Numbered from the stretch's first letter, positions 30,870-39,995 are shown. The stretch: DNA of 64,000 nucleotides from Rhodosalinus sp041365695 (GCF_041365695.1 NZ_JBGFSJ010000009.1:1-64000); one strand, 5' to 3'. Numbers and translations: made by a program. Notes: generated from the sequence alone by a model not told the origin.

Positions 30870-31598
30870 TTAAGCGGCCGCAAGAAAGCCGTTGATCTGG
30901 TAGACGGTGAGCCAGAGGCCGAGGCCCACCATGATGACGTTCGCGACCACGGCCTGGCTCATGAACCGCTCGGACCGGCGCCAGTAGCCCATCACGATCA
31001 GGATCACGAAGAGGGCGAGGATCTGGCCGACCTCGACGCCGACGTTGAACGCCAGAAGGTTCCACAACAGGCCGTCGTCCGAGATGTCGTATTCGATGAT
31101 CTTCGACGCGAGGCCGGTGCCGTGGAAGAGCCCGAAGATCAGCGTCGCGGCCTTGGTGTTCGGCTGGACGCCGAACCACGCGCGGTAGGCGCCGAGGTTG
31201 TCGAGCGCCTTGTAGACGACCGACAGGCCGATGATCGCATCGATGATGTAGGCGTTGATGCCCCATCCCCACCAGACGCCGGCGAGCATCGTCACCGAGT
31301 GTCCGACCGCGAAGATGCTGACGTAGATGGCGACGTCCTTCATCCGGTAGAGGAAGAACACGACCCCCAGAAGGAAAAGGATGTGGTCATGGCCCGTCAC
31401 CATGTGCTTGGCGCCGAGGTAGATGAAGGAGATGACGTGCACCCCCCAGATTTCCTGGATGTAGCCCGCGTCACCGGGGGTGACGTCATGGGCCAGCACC
31501 TGCGCCACGCTGGAGGCGTAGAGTGCAAGGGCTGTCAGAAGGATGGCCGTGACGCGTCGCGACGCGAGTGCGTGCAGGCCCGTCGAGTTGGAACTCAT
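30870..31598 (-). CDS. HupE/UreJ-family membrane protein
   Basis: The product (242 aa) has a signal-like N-terminus ending LAHDVTPGDAG and six or so further helices with the family marks GAKHMVTGHDHILFLLGVVF near residue 62 and FGLFHGTGLASKI near residue 160; His and Asp in these motifs are candidate nickel ligands. HupE/UreJ proteins are secondary nickel/cobalt permeases. AAAGGAG lies seven bases before the ATG. The gene is in a minus-strand operon divergent from the RcnR-like regulator and the NreB-like exporter, so the whole set probably handles nickel or cobalt. Confidence 0.88.
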   Translation of the reverse strand: MSSNSTGLHALASRRVTAILLTALALYASSVAQVLAHDVTPGDAGYIQEIWGVHVISFIYLGAKHMVTGHDHILFLLGVVFFLYRMKDVAIYVSIFAVGHSVTMLAGVWWGWGINAYIIDAIIGLSVVYKALDNLGAYRAWFGVQPNTKAATLIFGLFHGTGLASKIIEYDISDDGLLWNLLAFNVGVEVGQILALFVILIVMGYWRRSERFMSQAVVANVIMVGLGLWLTVYQINGFLAAA

Positions 31599-31656
31599 GG
31601 AAGTCTCCTTTCGTGCGATTGATGATCGGTGAAGCCGCGCGCGGGCGCGGCACCAA

Positions 31657-32010
31657 TCAGGCACGCGGAGGTCGTTCGATCCTGAAGCTGTGGTGCCCGC
31701 CACCTGGAGAGGCCTTCAGTCGCCATGCGTCGCGGTAGGCAGAGGTCGGATTGCTTCGGTCGCCGAGCGCCAGCAGCGCCTGGCTGTGATCGTGGTCGGC
31801 CGCGTCGTGGCTGTGGCCGTGCATCGCCCAATAGAGGTCTTCCTCGAACTCGTGGGAATGCCCGTGATCCGCGATCATCTCCAGATGATCCTCAATCGTC
31901 CCGAAGACGGTCGGCGCATGGGTCGCTGCGGGCATGACGGACCAGACGACCAGCGACAGGCAGAGAACCGCCGCGAACGCCTGTCGTCCGAGTGTCGCCA
32001 AAAATCTCAT
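31657..32010 (-). CDS. His-rich secreted protein of the metal operon
   Basis: The 117-residue protein starts with a signal peptide (QAFAAVLCLSLVVWSVMPAA) and has a His/Asp/Glu-rich mature region (ADHGHSHEFEEDLYWAMHGH, SHDAADHDHSQ) well suited to binding divalent metals in the periplasm. It is the first gene of the operon that continues with the HupE-like and anchor proteins. The intergenic region to the divergent regulator contains a candidate metal-regulator operator. The metal (Ni or Co most likely) is inferred from the neighbours. Confidence 0.75.
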   Translation of the reverse strand: MRFLATLGRQAFAAVLCLSLVVWSVMPAATHAPTVFGTIEDHLEMIADHGHSHEFEEDLYWAMHGHSHDAADHDHSQALLALGDRSNPTSAYRDAWRLKASPGGGHHSFRIERPPRA

Positions 32011-32068
32011 CGGTCCTTGCCTGCTTCGCCCGTGACTGCCCGCAGCCCGGTGGCGGGCCATCTTGTTC

Positions 32069-32087
32069 TATCCCCCCGGGGAGGATA
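32069..32087. promoter_or_regulatory. Candidate RcnR/CsoR-family operator
   Basis: TATCCCCCCGGGGAGGATA is an almost perfect inverted repeat with a G/C core and TATCC/GGATA arms, lying between the divergent metal operons 11 bases before the regulator ATG. RcnR/DmeR-type regulators recognise A/T-flanked G/C tracts of this kind, so the site probably mediates metal-controlled expression in both directions. Confidence 0.65.
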
Positions 32088-32097
32088 GCGTCGTTCT

Positions 32098-32358
32098 ATG
32101 ACGAAGCCCCATATCCACGCAACCCATCCCGCCCTGATCGCCCGGCTGAAACGCGCCGACGGTCATTTGCGCGCGGTGATCGGCATGATCGAGGAGGGCA
32201 AGCCCTGCCTCGAGATCGCGCAGCAGCTTCAGGCAGTCGAGAAGGCCGTGGTGAACGCCAAGCGGGCGCTGATCCACGATCACATGGACCATTGCCTCGA
32301 TGCAGACCATTCACCCGCGGACCGCGACGAGCTCAAGGCCATCGCCCGCTACCTTTGA
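32098..32358 (+). CDS. RcnR/DmeR-like metal-responsive repressor (CsoR family)
   Basis: Eighty-six residues of the all-helical CsoR/RcnR fold. Candidate ligands are His near the N-terminus (KPHIHATH), the Cys of GKPCLEIAQQLQAVEKAV at about residue 36, and the HDHMDHCLDADH cluster; this His/Cys set fits nickel/cobalt rather than copper sensing. Apo-repressor leaves DNA on metal binding. It is followed nine bases later by an exporter gene that it presumably controls, together with the divergent HupE operon, through the operator at 32069-32087. Confidence 0.85.
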   Translation: MTKPHIHATHPALIARLKRADGHLRAVIGMIEEGKPCLEIAQQLQAVEKAVVNAKRALIHDHMDHCLDADHSPADRDELKAIARYL

Positions 32359-32366
32359 GACCGCCC

Positions 32367-33686
32367 ATGCTGGAGATCCTCACTGAGCGCACCTACCGCC
32401 ACCTGTTCCTCGCGCAGGTCGTGGCGCTGCTCGGCACGGGGCTGGCCACGGTGGCACTTGGTCTGCTCGCCTACGATCTCGCCGGGGAAGGGGCCGCGAT
32501 GGTTCTGGGCACGGTCTTCACGATCAAGATGGTGGCCTATGTGGGCATCGCGCCCATCGCCGGGGCCTTTGCCGACAAGGTAAACCGCCGCGCACTTCTG
32601 GTGGGGCTCGATCTGTTGCGAGCGGGCGCGGCGCTCTGCCTGCCTTTCGCCACCGAGGTCTGGCAGGTCTACGTGCTGATCTTCCTGCTGCAATCGGCTT
32701 CCGCCGCCTTTACGCCGACCTTCCAGGCGACGATCCCCGACGTTCTGCCGGAGGAGGCGCGCTATACCCGCGCGCTGTCGCTGTCGCGGTTGGCCTATGA
32801 CCTCGAGAACATCGTCAGCCCGATGCTGGCCGGGCTCCTGCTGGCGGTGGTGAGCTACAATTCCCTCTTCCTTGGAACGGTGGTGGGGTTTGCGGCTTCT
32901 GCGGTGCTGGTCGTCTCGGTCCTGCTGCCTTCGCCGAAACCGTCCGAGCCGCGCGGCGTCTACGACCGCACGACGCGCGGCATCCGCATCTACCTCGCCA
33001 CGCCGCGCCTGCGGGGGCTTCTGGCGCTGAACCTCGCCGCCGCCGCGGCGGGCGCCATGGTGCTGGTCAACTCGGTTGTGCTGGTGCGGGGCACGCTGGG
33101 TCTGTCGGAAAGCGCGCTGGCCTGGACGATGTTCGCCTTCGGCGCGGGCTCGATGCTGGCGGCGCTGGCCTTGCCGCGCCTGCTGGATCGCGTGCCCGAC
33201 CGCCCCGTGATGGTCGGCGGCGCCGCGCTCATGGTGCTGACGCTGCTGGCGCTGGCCGGTGAGGTCGCAACCCTCGGTCTCGACTGGCCGTTCCTCCTCG
33301 GCGCGTGGCTGCTGATCGGCCTCGGCTACTCGGCGGTGCTCACGCCCTCCGGCCGGCTCCTGCGCCGCTCGGCCCATGCCGAGGATCGCCCCGCGCTCTT
33401 CGCGGCGCAGTTCGCGCTGAGCCACGCCTGCTGGCTCGTCACCTATCCGCTGTCGGGCTGGTTGATGGCGCAGTTCGGACCGGTCACCGCGTTGGGGCTG
33501 CTCGCGGCGCTGGCAGGCGCCGGCGCGCTCGTCGCGCTGCGCCTCTGGCCGTCAGACGATCCCGATATCCTCGAGCACACACACGCCAACCTGCCGCTCG
33601 ACCATCCCCACCTCAAGGGCGAGCGCCACCACGCGCATCCCTTCGTCGTCGATGACCAGCATCCTCGCTGGGGCTCACAACTCTGA
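32367..33686 (+). CDS. NreB-like MFS nickel/cobalt exporter
   Basis: The 439-residue protein has twelve predicted transmembrane helices of the major facilitator superfamily and ends with a His-rich cytoplasmic tail (LEHTHANLPLDHPHLKGERH, then HAHPF). That tail is the hallmark of NreB-type nickel-resistance exporters. Export of Ni2+ or Co2+ is inferred from the tail and from the RcnR-like regulator immediately upstream. The 3' end overlaps the convergent histidine kinase gene by 12 bases. Confidence 0.85.
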   Translation: MLEILTERTYRHLFLAQVVALLGTGLATVALGLLAYDLAGEGAAMVLGTVFTIKMVAYVGIAPIAGAFADKVNRRALLVGLDLLRAGAALCLPFATEVWQVYVLIFLLQSASAAFTPTFQATIPDVLPEEARYTRALSLSRLAYDLENIVSPMLAGLLLAVVSYNSLFLGTVVGFAASAVLVVSVLLPSPKPSEPRGVYDRTTRGIRIYLATPRLRGLLALNLAAAAAGAMVLVNSVVLVRGTLGLSESALAWTMFAFGAGSMLAALALPRLLDRVPDRPVMVGGAALMVLTLLALAGEVATLGLDWPFLLGAWLLIGLGYSAVLTPSGRLLRRSAHAEDRPALFAAQFALSHACWLVTYPLSGWLMAQFGPVTALGLLAALAGAGALVALRLWPSDDPDILEHTHANLPLDHPHLKGERHHAHPFVVDDQHPRWGSQL

Positions 33687-35045
33687 GGGATGGACCTGCA
33701 CCAGCGGCAGGTGAGCCGTTGCCCGCAATCCGCCCTCTGCGCGATTCGACAGGACCACGTCCCCGCCATGGGCGCGCAGGATGGCCCGCGCGATCGGCAG
33801 GCCGAGGCCGATCCCGCCGGTCTCACGCGAGCGCGACGTCTCGAGCCGGGTGAAGGGGTCAAAGACCTTTTCCAGATCCTGCTCCGGGATGCCGGGACCG
33901 TCATCCTCGATCAGCATCTCCGCGCGACCGCCAAGCTGCGTGACCGACACCCGCGCCCCGCTCCCGTAGCGCTGCGCGTTCTCCATCAGGTTGCGCAGGG
34001 CGCGCCGGATCGCCATGCGGCGGACCTCGGCCCGGACCGGTTCCGATGACATCACCGCGATCTGCGGACCCGTCTCGGACAGCTCGTCCGCGAGCTCGCC
34101 CACGAGCAGGGCAAGATCGCACGCCTCCATCGGCTGATCGGTTGAAACACCCCGCGCGTAGGCCAGCGTCGAGTCCACCATATCCTGCATCTCGTCGAGC
34201 GTGGCGGCCATCCGTTCGCGCGTCTCGTCGTCATCGACCATCTCCGCACGGACCCGCAGCGCCGTGATGGGAGAACGCAGGTCGTGGCCGAGCGCGGCGA
34301 GCATGCCCGTGCGATCTGCGATCATGGACGTAAGGCGCGCATGCATGCGCCCGAGTGCGTCCGACAGGGCGCGCACCTCGCGCGGACCGTGCCTCGGCAT
34401 CTCCGGCGCGGGCGCATCGAGGCCGAACCCGTCCGCGGCGTCGGCAAGCTGCCGGAGCGGCCGGGTGATCCGCCCGAGCCCGACCCAGAGCGCCGCCATT
34501 AGGAGCGCCAGCGACAGAAGCGTGGCGCCCATGAGCGCGGGCGGCGCCTGGATGTCCGGCCTCTGGAACCGCGCTTGGACGTTGAGCCAGTCTCCTCCTG
34601 CAAGCAAGATCGAAATCCGGAACTCCACCGGCGCGACGCCCGCCGCGCGCATCCGCTCGTGTAGCCAGGCGAAGGCGGCGGGCGGCTCTGCGGGCTGTCC
34701 ATCATGCGGCGACACGGTGATTTCCGTCGCGCGGATGTCGCCGCCTTCGAGCGCCGGCAACTCCATGCGCCCTGTCTCGACCAGGGGCGCATCGCCCACC
34801 CCGAACCGGACGAGGCGGGAGTTCACCGCCGCGAGGATGCTCTCCCGGCTCTCGGTTGGCGCCGCATCGAGCGCGCGGGCCACCGCTTCAGCACGTTCGA
34901 CCGTCTCGAATCGTTGCGCCGCGCGGATCGCCGCGCCGCGTTCGTCGGCGAAGAGCCAGATGCTGATCGCCTGCGCAGCGAGGAAGGCCCCGAGGATCAG
35001 CAGCGCCAATTGGCCGAGCAGGCTGCGGGGGACGAGACGCATCAC
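33675..35045 (-). CDS. Sensor histidine kinase
   Basis: The 456-residue membrane kinase has an N-terminal helix (LLGQLALLILGAFLAAQAIS), a periplasmic sensor domain of about 150 residues, a second helix (LMGATLLSLALLMAALWVGL), HAMP, the phosphoacceptor H-box GHDLRSPITALR near residue 252, the N-box NLMENAQRYG and the ATP-lid motifs DDGPGIP and GGIGLGLPIA. It is EnvZ-like in layout. The ATG overlaps the response-regulator stop by four bases. The signal is unknown; EF-hand proteins next door suggest Ca2+ or envelope state. Confidence 0.92.
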   Translation of the reverse strand: MMRLVPRSLLGQLALLILGAFLAAQAISIWLFADERGAAIRAAQRFETVERAEAVARALDAAPTESRESILAAVNSRLVRFGVGDAPLVETGRMELPALEGGDIRATEITVSPHDGQPAEPPAAFAWLHERMRAAGVAPVEFRISILLAGGDWLNVQARFQRPDIQAPPALMGATLLSLALLMAALWVGLGRITRPLRQLADAADGFGLDAPAPEMPRHGPREVRALSDALGRMHARLTSMIADRTGMLAALGHDLRSPITALRVRAEMVDDDETRERMAATLDEMQDMVDSTLAYARGVSTDQPMEACDLALLVGELADELSETGPQIAVMSSEPVRAEVRRMAIRRALRNLMENAQRYGSGARVSVTQLGGRAEMLIEDDGPGIPEQDLEKVFDPFTRLETSRSRETGGIGLGLPIARAILRAHGGDVVLSNRAEGGLRATAHLPLVQVHPSEL

Positions 35046-35773
35046 GTCACCTCGCGGACGTCGGCGGCAAGGCTGTAGCCGCCCGACCGGATCGTCGCGA
35101 TGATCTGCGGGTGCGCCGGGTCGTCCTCGATCTTGCGGCGCAGGCGGCTCACCTGGTTGTCGATGGTCCGATCGAACACGTCTGCCGTGCGGCCGCTGGT
35201 GATGTCGAGGAGCTGGTCGCGCGACAGCACGAAGCGCGGCCGCTCAATGAAGGCCGTCAGCAGCTTGAACTCCGCCGTGGTGAGCGAGACCGCACGCCCG
35301 TCCTCGTGCGTCAGCGCGCGCGTGTCGGTGTCCAGAACCCATCCCGCGAAGGCCAGCTTGCGCCCGCCAAGCGCGCCCGCCAGCGGCTCGGGCCGGTCGG
35401 AGCGGCGCAGGATCGCCTTCACCCGCGCCAGCAGCTCGCGCGGGTTGAAGGGCTTCACCAGGTAGTCGTCGGCGCCGACCTCGAGCCCGACGATCCGGTC
35501 GGTATCCTCGCCAAGCGCGCTGAGCATCAGCACCGGCGGGCCGCCTGCCGCAGCCAGCCGACGCGCCGCCGACAGCCCGTCTTCCCCCGGCATCATCACG
35601 TCGAGCACGACGAGATCGAAGCGGCCCGCGCGAAGCGCCGCGTCCATTTCGGGCACGTCCTTGGCGGCGCTTGCGCGCAGGCCGCTTTTTTCGAGGTAGC
35701 GCGTCACCGCATCGCGGATTTCGCGATGATCGTCGACGACAAGAATATGCGGTGCGCGGGCGGGATCGGTCAT
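35042..35773 (-). CDS. OmpR-family response regulator
   Basis: Receiver domain with acidic pocket DD (VVDDHREI), phosphoacceptor Asp in LVVLDVMMPGEDG near residue 57, Thr/Ser switch MLSALGED and Lys in YLVKPFNPREL, followed by a winged-helix DNA-binding domain (LTTAEFKLLTAFIERP, FDRTIDNQVSRLRRKIEDDP). At 243 aa it is full length. Divergent from the first EF-hand gene across a 173-bp region with a TGCGAC inverted repeat, it likely controls that operon and perhaps its own. Confidence 0.92.
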   Translation of the reverse strand: MTDPARAPHILVVDDHREIRDAVTRYLEKSGLRASAAKDVPEMDAALRAGRFDLVVLDVMMPGEDGLSAARRLAAAGGPPVLMLSALGEDTDRIVGLEVGADDYLVKPFNPRELLARVKAILRRSDRPEPLAGALGGRKLAFAGWVLDTDTRALTHEDGRAVSLTTAEFKLLTAFIERPRFVLSRDQLLDITSGRTADVFDRTIDNQVSRLRRKIEDDPAHPQIIATIRSGGYSLAADVREVT

Positions 35774-35827
35774 AAGTCCTTGATAGCGCGGGGTGGCCCT
35801 GTTCGGGAGAGTATTCTGTCGGGATCC

Positions 35828-35851
35828 GTCGCAACCGGCCGGATTTGCGAC
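35828..35851. promoter_or_regulatory. Inverted repeat between regulator and EF-hand gene
   Basis: GTCGCAA and TTGCGAC arms separated by ten bases, with a further TCTGCGACA downstream near 35885. It is a good candidate binding site for the OmpR-type regulator because it lies centrally between the divergent genes. Inferred from symmetry and position only. Confidence 0.45.
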
Positions 35852-35946
35852 AGAGCGATACAATTCGGGGGGCGGACCGGCACGCTTCTGCGACAAGGGG
35901 CCGCCATCTTCGCCTCATCGAAACGAGAAACCCGAAGAGGTGACCC

Positions 35947-36474
35947 ATGAAACGCAAGACCATTCTGACCCTCGGCGCGGCCGCCACCGCCGCCGTGATC
36001 GGCGCCATCCCCATCCCCGCCATCGCCGGTGGCTGGGGTCCGCATGACGGTTGGGGACCGCGACAGATGATGCAGATGATGCATGGCGACCAGGCCGGCG
36101 TCATGCAGGACGGCCGCGGTTCCGGCGTGATGATGCAGCGCGGAGGCCATGGACCGATGGGCATGACCGGCATGGCAGACAACCCGGTCTACCAGTCCTT
36201 CGACTCCGACGAGGACGGCACGGTGACGGCGGCCGAACTCGAGGCAGGCATCGCCGCGCTGCACACCGAGCACGATGCTGACGGGAATGGCGCGCTGTCC
36301 TCGGACGAGTTCGCGGCCCTCTTCGCCGAGGTCACCCGGGGCATGGCCGAGCGGCCCTTCACCATGCTCGATGCCGACGATGACGGCGAGATCAGCGCCG
36401 AGGAGATGGCGTTCCCGGCGCAGATGATGGCCCGCATGCAGCGCATGCACGGCGCCGATAAAGACCGGCAATGA
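35947..36474 (+). CDS. Secreted EF-hand protein with Met/His/Gly-rich region
   Basis: The 175-residue protein has a signal peptide (ILTLGAAATAAVIGAIPIPA), a Met/Gly/His-rich stretch (RQMMQMMHGD and VMMQRGGHGPMGMTGM) that could bind soft metals, and three EF-hand loops: DSDEDGTVTAAE, DADGNGALSSDE and DADDDGEISAEE. Calcium binding in the periplasm is therefore likely. It is divergent from the two-component system and followed by cytochrome b561 and a second EF-hand gene. Confidence 0.85.
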   Translation: MKRKTILTLGAAATAAVIGAIPIPAIAGGWGPHDGWGPRQMMQMMHGDQAGVMQDGRGSGVMMQRGGHGPMGMTGMADNPVYQSFDSDEDGTVTAAELEAGIAALHTEHDADGNGALSSDEFAALFAEVTRGMAERPFTMLDADDDGEISAEEMAFPAQMMARMQRMHGADKDRQ

Positions 36475-36536
36475 CACAAGCGTGCGGTCGGCGTCGCAAC
36501 GGCGCCGGCTGCCGCGCACGACGAGGGACCTGAGCC

Positions 36537-37040
36537 ATGACCGCCACGACAACCGCTCCACAAGGATATTCCGCCACCCAGATCGCCCTGCATTGGGCCG
36601 TCGCCGTGCTCGTCGCCGGGCAGTACATCTTCAAGGACGCCATCTCGGGCGCCTGGGATGCGATCCGCGCGGGCGAGACCTATGCCTTCGATCCGCTGAT
36701 CCTCGCCCATGTGGCGGGCGGCGCATTGATCCTCGCCTTCGTCGTCTGGCGTCTTGTCCTGCAGTTGCGCCGCGGCGTGCCTGCGGCCCCCGAGAACGAG
36801 CCCGCGCCGCTCAAGACCCTGAGCCACATCGCGCATTGGGCTTTCTACGCGGTGCTCGCGGCGATGGCCGTGACCGGCTCGCTGGCCTGGTTCGGTGACT
36901 TGACACCCGCCGCACAGGCCCACAACGTCCTCAAGGTCGTGCTGCTAACCTTCATCGCGCTGCACGTGCTCGCGGTGCCGTTCCACCGCCTCGTTCTCAA
37001 GAACAACATGATGCGGCGGATGATCCGCCCGTCTGCCTGA
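36537..37040 (+). CDS. Cytochrome b561 family protein
   Basis: This 167-residue protein has four transmembrane helices and His residues at the positions that ligate two b hemes in the family: QIALHWAVAVLVAGQYIF, LAHVAGGALILAFVVWRL, HIAHWAFYAVLAAMAVTG and LHVLAVPFHRLVL. It would pass electrons from quinol to a periplasmic acceptor. It lies between two secreted EF-hand genes in the same orientation, with 62- and 66-base gaps, an arrangement that suggests one transcript. Confidence 0.88.
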   Translation: MTATTTAPQGYSATQIALHWAVAVLVAGQYIFKDAISGAWDAIRAGETYAFDPLILAHVAGGALILAFVVWRLVLQLRRGVPAAPENEPAPLKTLSHIAHWAFYAVLAAMAVTGSLAWFGDLTPAAQAHNVLKVVLLTFIALHVLAVPFHRLVLKNNMMRRMIRPSA

Positions 37041-37106
37041 ATTGAGCGCCCAATGCGGACAGCCGGATCGGTCAACTCCACGCCCGAAAAATCAAGGAAT
37101 ACAGCC

Positions 37107-37532
37107 ATGAAACGCCACCTCATCCCCGCCGTCCTTGCCCTCACCGCCACCGCTGCGCTGGCCCAGACCACGCCCGGAGACCAGTTCATGCAAAGCTGGG
37201 ACCTTGATGGAAACGGCGAGGCAACACTGGAAGAATTGCGCGAAATGCGCGGCAACGTGTTCATGGCCTTCGATGCCGATCAGAATGACATCCTCGACGC
37301 CGAGGAATACGTCCTGTTCGACGAGGCGCGCGCCAATGACGTGGCCAACTACGAAGCCGAACAGCGCGACCAGATGCAGGCCGTCGCCGATGGCATGAGC
37401 CTGACCGCCAGCGATACGGACGGTGACGGTGTCGTCGGACGCGAAGAATTCCTCGCCGGCACGGACGCCTGGTTCGCCGAACTCGACAACGATGGCGATG
37501 GTATCATCACGCTCGACGATTTCGCCATGTAA
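37107..37532 (+). CDS. Secreted EF-hand protein
   Basis: The 141-residue product has a cleavable signal peptide (LIPAVLALTATAALAQ) and four EF-hand loops: DLDGNGEATLEE, DADQNDILDAEE, DTDGDGVVGREE and DNDGDGIITLDD. It resembles calmodulin-like periplasmic proteins of roseobacters. It probably buffers or senses Ca2+ in the envelope together with the other EF-hand protein upstream. Confidence 0.87.
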   Translation: MKRHLIPAVLALTATAALAQTTPGDQFMQSWDLDGNGEATLEELREMRGNVFMAFDADQNDILDAEEYVLFDEARANDVANYEAEQRDQMQAVADGMSLTASDTDGDGVVGREEFLAGTDAWFAELDNDGDGIITLDDFAM

Positions 37533-37585
37533 ACGCTTGGGGGCGCGGCTGCGCCCCCCGTGTCACACCCGACAGGATCAGACAG

Positions 37586-38815
37586 ATGACCGCCCCCGAC
37601 ACCCCCGACCTGCCGCTCGACCTGGGCAGGGACACAGGCGACGCCGCCGCCCCGGCGCCGCGCCGGCGCTGGTTCCGCAAGCGGTATCTGTTGGTCCTGC
37701 TGATCCCGGTCTTCATGTTTTCCGGGGCGGTGATCGGGCTCTATTACCAGCCCCCCGGCCTGCAAACTTTCTACGCCATGACGGGCCTGCAACCGGGCGG
37801 CGGAGCCGACAACCCCATCGCGCTGCCCCCGGAGATCGAACTGCCAGAGGAGATGGCGGAGACCCTGTTGCCTTCGGACGTGGTGGGCCTGGCGCGCCTC
37901 ATGCCCCGTGGAGACGTCGCCATCGTCGCGGCCCCTTACGGCGCGGGCGATGCGAGGGTTGCCGAGATCCTCGTCTCGGTCGGCGACCGCGTGTCGCGTG
38001 GCGATACGCTGGCCCGGCTCGACAACATGCAGGCCCTGGAAAGCGCCGTCCTGACGGCAGAGGCGACGCTCGCCATCCGGCAGGCGACCCTCACGCAGAC
38101 GCGCAGCGCCGTCGCCGCGAGCCGGGCCGAGGCGCAGGCCACGCTGGATCAGGCAAGGGCGGCATCGCGAGAGGCGCAAGCCAACCTCGCGCGGACCGAG
38201 GGGCTGGCCGAACGCGGTGTCGCCACCGATGCCACGCTCGATGCGGCCCGCACCGCGGCCGAGGAGGCCAGGCTGGCCGTCGCAAGGGCCGAGGCGACGC
38301 TGGCGCGCTTTACCGGCACGGCGCTGGACGACCAGCCCGATGTCGTCGTGGCCGCACGCAACGTGGACGCAGCACGGGCCGAGCTTGCGCGCGCCCGCGC
38401 CGACTTGGCCCGGGCCGAGGTGCGCGCGCCCATCGACGGCACGATCCTCGAGGTCAACGCGACGCCCGGCCAGCGCCCGCCCGCCGAAGGCATCATGGAG
38501 ATGGGCGACACAAGCGCCATGATGGCCGAGGTCGAGGTCTGGCAGGATCGCGTTGCCGCCGTCGCGGCGGGCCAACCGGTCGAACTGGCCGCCCCCGCAC
38601 TGGGGCAAGGCGTGCGCGGCACGGTCGAAAGCATCGGCCTGACCGTCGGGCGGCAGGGGCTGATCTCGGACGACGCGGCGGCAAATTCCGACGCGCGCGT
38701 GGTCCGGGTGCTCGTGACGCTAGACCCCGCGTCCTCGCGCCTTGCCGCGCGCTATGTCGGTCTGGAGGCGGTGGCTCGGATCGACACGGGCGCGCCTGGG
38801 CGGGTCGGTCAATGA
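37586..38815 (+). CDS. HlyD/DevB-type periplasmic adaptor
   Basis: The 409-residue protein has one N-terminal transmembrane helix (YLLVLLIPVFMFSGAVIGLY), a biotinyl-lipoyl-like half (VAAPYGAGDARVAEILVSVG then DRVSRGDTLARLD), a long alpha-helical hairpin of Ala/Arg/Glu repeats (about residues 150-270) and the second lipoyl half (VRAPIDGTILEVNATPGQRP). It would bridge the ABC permease encoded next to an outer-membrane TolC-like channel. DevB is the name of the cyanobacterial homologue used for glycolipid export. The ATGA overlap with the permease shows translational coupling. Confidence 0.85.
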   Translation: MTAPDTPDLPLDLGRDTGDAAAPAPRRRWFRKRYLLVLLIPVFMFSGAVIGLYYQPPGLQTFYAMTGLQPGGGADNPIALPPEIELPEEMAETLLPSDVVGLARLMPRGDVAIVAAPYGAGDARVAEILVSVGDRVSRGDTLARLDNMQALESAVLTAEATLAIRQATLTQTRSAVAASRAEAQATLDQARAASREAQANLARTEGLAERGVATDATLDAARTAAEEARLAVARAEATLARFTGTALDDQPDVVVAARNVDAARAELARARADLARAEVRAPIDGTILEVNATPGQRPPAEGIMEMGDTSAMMAEVEVWQDRVAAVAAGQPVELAAPALGQGVRGTVESIGLTVGRQGLISDDAAANSDARVVRVLVTLDPASSRLAARYVGLEAVARIDTGAPGRVGQ

Positions 38816-39984
38816 GCCGTCTGCTGCAATGGATCTTCGGGCGGCTGCCGATCGGCTGGCTGCAACTGACCCACAAGCGGGGTCGGTTCGTGGCGGCCCT
38901 GTCGGGTGTCGCCTTCGCCAATGTGCTGGTTTTCGTGCAGCTCGGCATCATGAACTCGATGGCCGCAGCGACGCTGAAACCTTACGAGCTGTTCCAGGCC
39001 GACATCATGATCTCGGCCGCGGACGCCAACGCGCTGGCCGAAGGCAGCAACGTGGCGCGGCAATGGATGCTGCAGGCCTTCGCGGACCCGGACGTGGTCG
39101 CCGGCATGGGGCTGTTCGTGGGCAGCGCGCCCTGGGATCGCGGCGACACCGACATCACCTTCACCACCTTCGGGATCGACCCCGGCCAGCCGGGGTTCGT
39201 CGCGCCCGCGATCGCCGGCGATCTTGCGTTGTTGCAGGTGCAGGACGTCGCGATCCTCGACCGGCTGGCGCGCGGCCTGCCGCGCGACGAGGCCGCCGCG
39301 ATCCGCCCGCAGACGCCCCTGTCGTTCGAGACGCAGGGCCGCACGCTCACCGCGCTCGACACCTTCGCGGGCGGCGGCGGCTTCGGGGGCGACGGCTACA
39401 TGTTCGTGTCGGACCAGACCTTCCTTTCGCTCTTTCCGGCGCGCAGCTCGGCCGCGCCCGATCATATCCTGCTGCGCCTGCGCCCCGGTGCGGACGCGGA
39501 CGCCACCATCGCGCGGCTTGGCGCGCTGATTTCCGCCGACGATCTGCGCATCCGCAGCTACGACGCGGCCGCGCAGGAGGATCTGCGCTACCAGCAGACG
39601 CAGCGGCCCACGGGCGTGATCTTCGGCTTCGGCGTGCTGATCGGCGTTCTGGTCGGGCTGGTGATCGTCTATCAGGTCCTGTCGGCGGACGTGGCCGACC
39701 ACCTGCGCGAATACGCGACCTTCAAGGCCATGGGCTACGGGCCGCGCTTCTTCCTTGGCATCGTCGTCGAAGAGGCGCTGGTGCTCGGCCTCCTGGGCTT
39801 CGTGCCGGGGCTGGCGGTGGGCACTGCGATCCTGATGCTCATGGGCGCGATCACGACCCTGCCATTGTCGATGACGCCGGCCATGGCGCTCATGGTCTTC
39901 TCGGGCACCGTCGTCTTCTCGGTGCTCTCGGGCGTCATCGCAACGCGCAGGCTGTCCGCCGCCGACCCGGCCGACCTGTTCTGA
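38812..39984 (+). CDS. DevC-type ABC transporter permease
   Basis: This 390-residue MacB/FtsX-like permease has one N-terminal helix (FVAALSGVAFANVLVFVQLG), a large periplasmic domain (about residues 50-255) and three C-terminal helices (VIFGFGVLIGVLVGLVIVYQ, LGLLGFVPGLAVGTAILMLM and the end helix). DevC proteins move lipids or peptides outward by a mechanotransmission mechanism with DevA and DevB. The substrate here is unknown. Strong co-linearity with adaptor and ATPase confirms the DevBCA-type set. Confidence 0.87.
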   Translation: MSRLLQWIFGRLPIGWLQLTHKRGRFVAALSGVAFANVLVFVQLGIMNSMAAATLKPYELFQADIMISAADANALAEGSNVARQWMLQAFADPDVVAGMGLFVGSAPWDRGDTDITFTTFGIDPGQPGFVAPAIAGDLALLQVQDVAILDRLARGLPRDEAAAIRPQTPLSFETQGRTLTALDTFAGGGGFGGDGYMFVSDQTFLSLFPARSSAAPDHILLRLRPGADADATIARLGALISADDLRIRSYDAAAQEDLRYQQTQRPTGVIFGFGVLIGVLVGLVIVYQVLSADVADHLREYATFKAMGYGPRFFLGIVVEEALVLGLLGFVPGLAVGTAILMLMGAITTLPLSMTPAMALMVFSGTVVFSVLSGVIATRRLSAADPADLF

Positions 39985-39995
39985 AAGGCCCTGTC

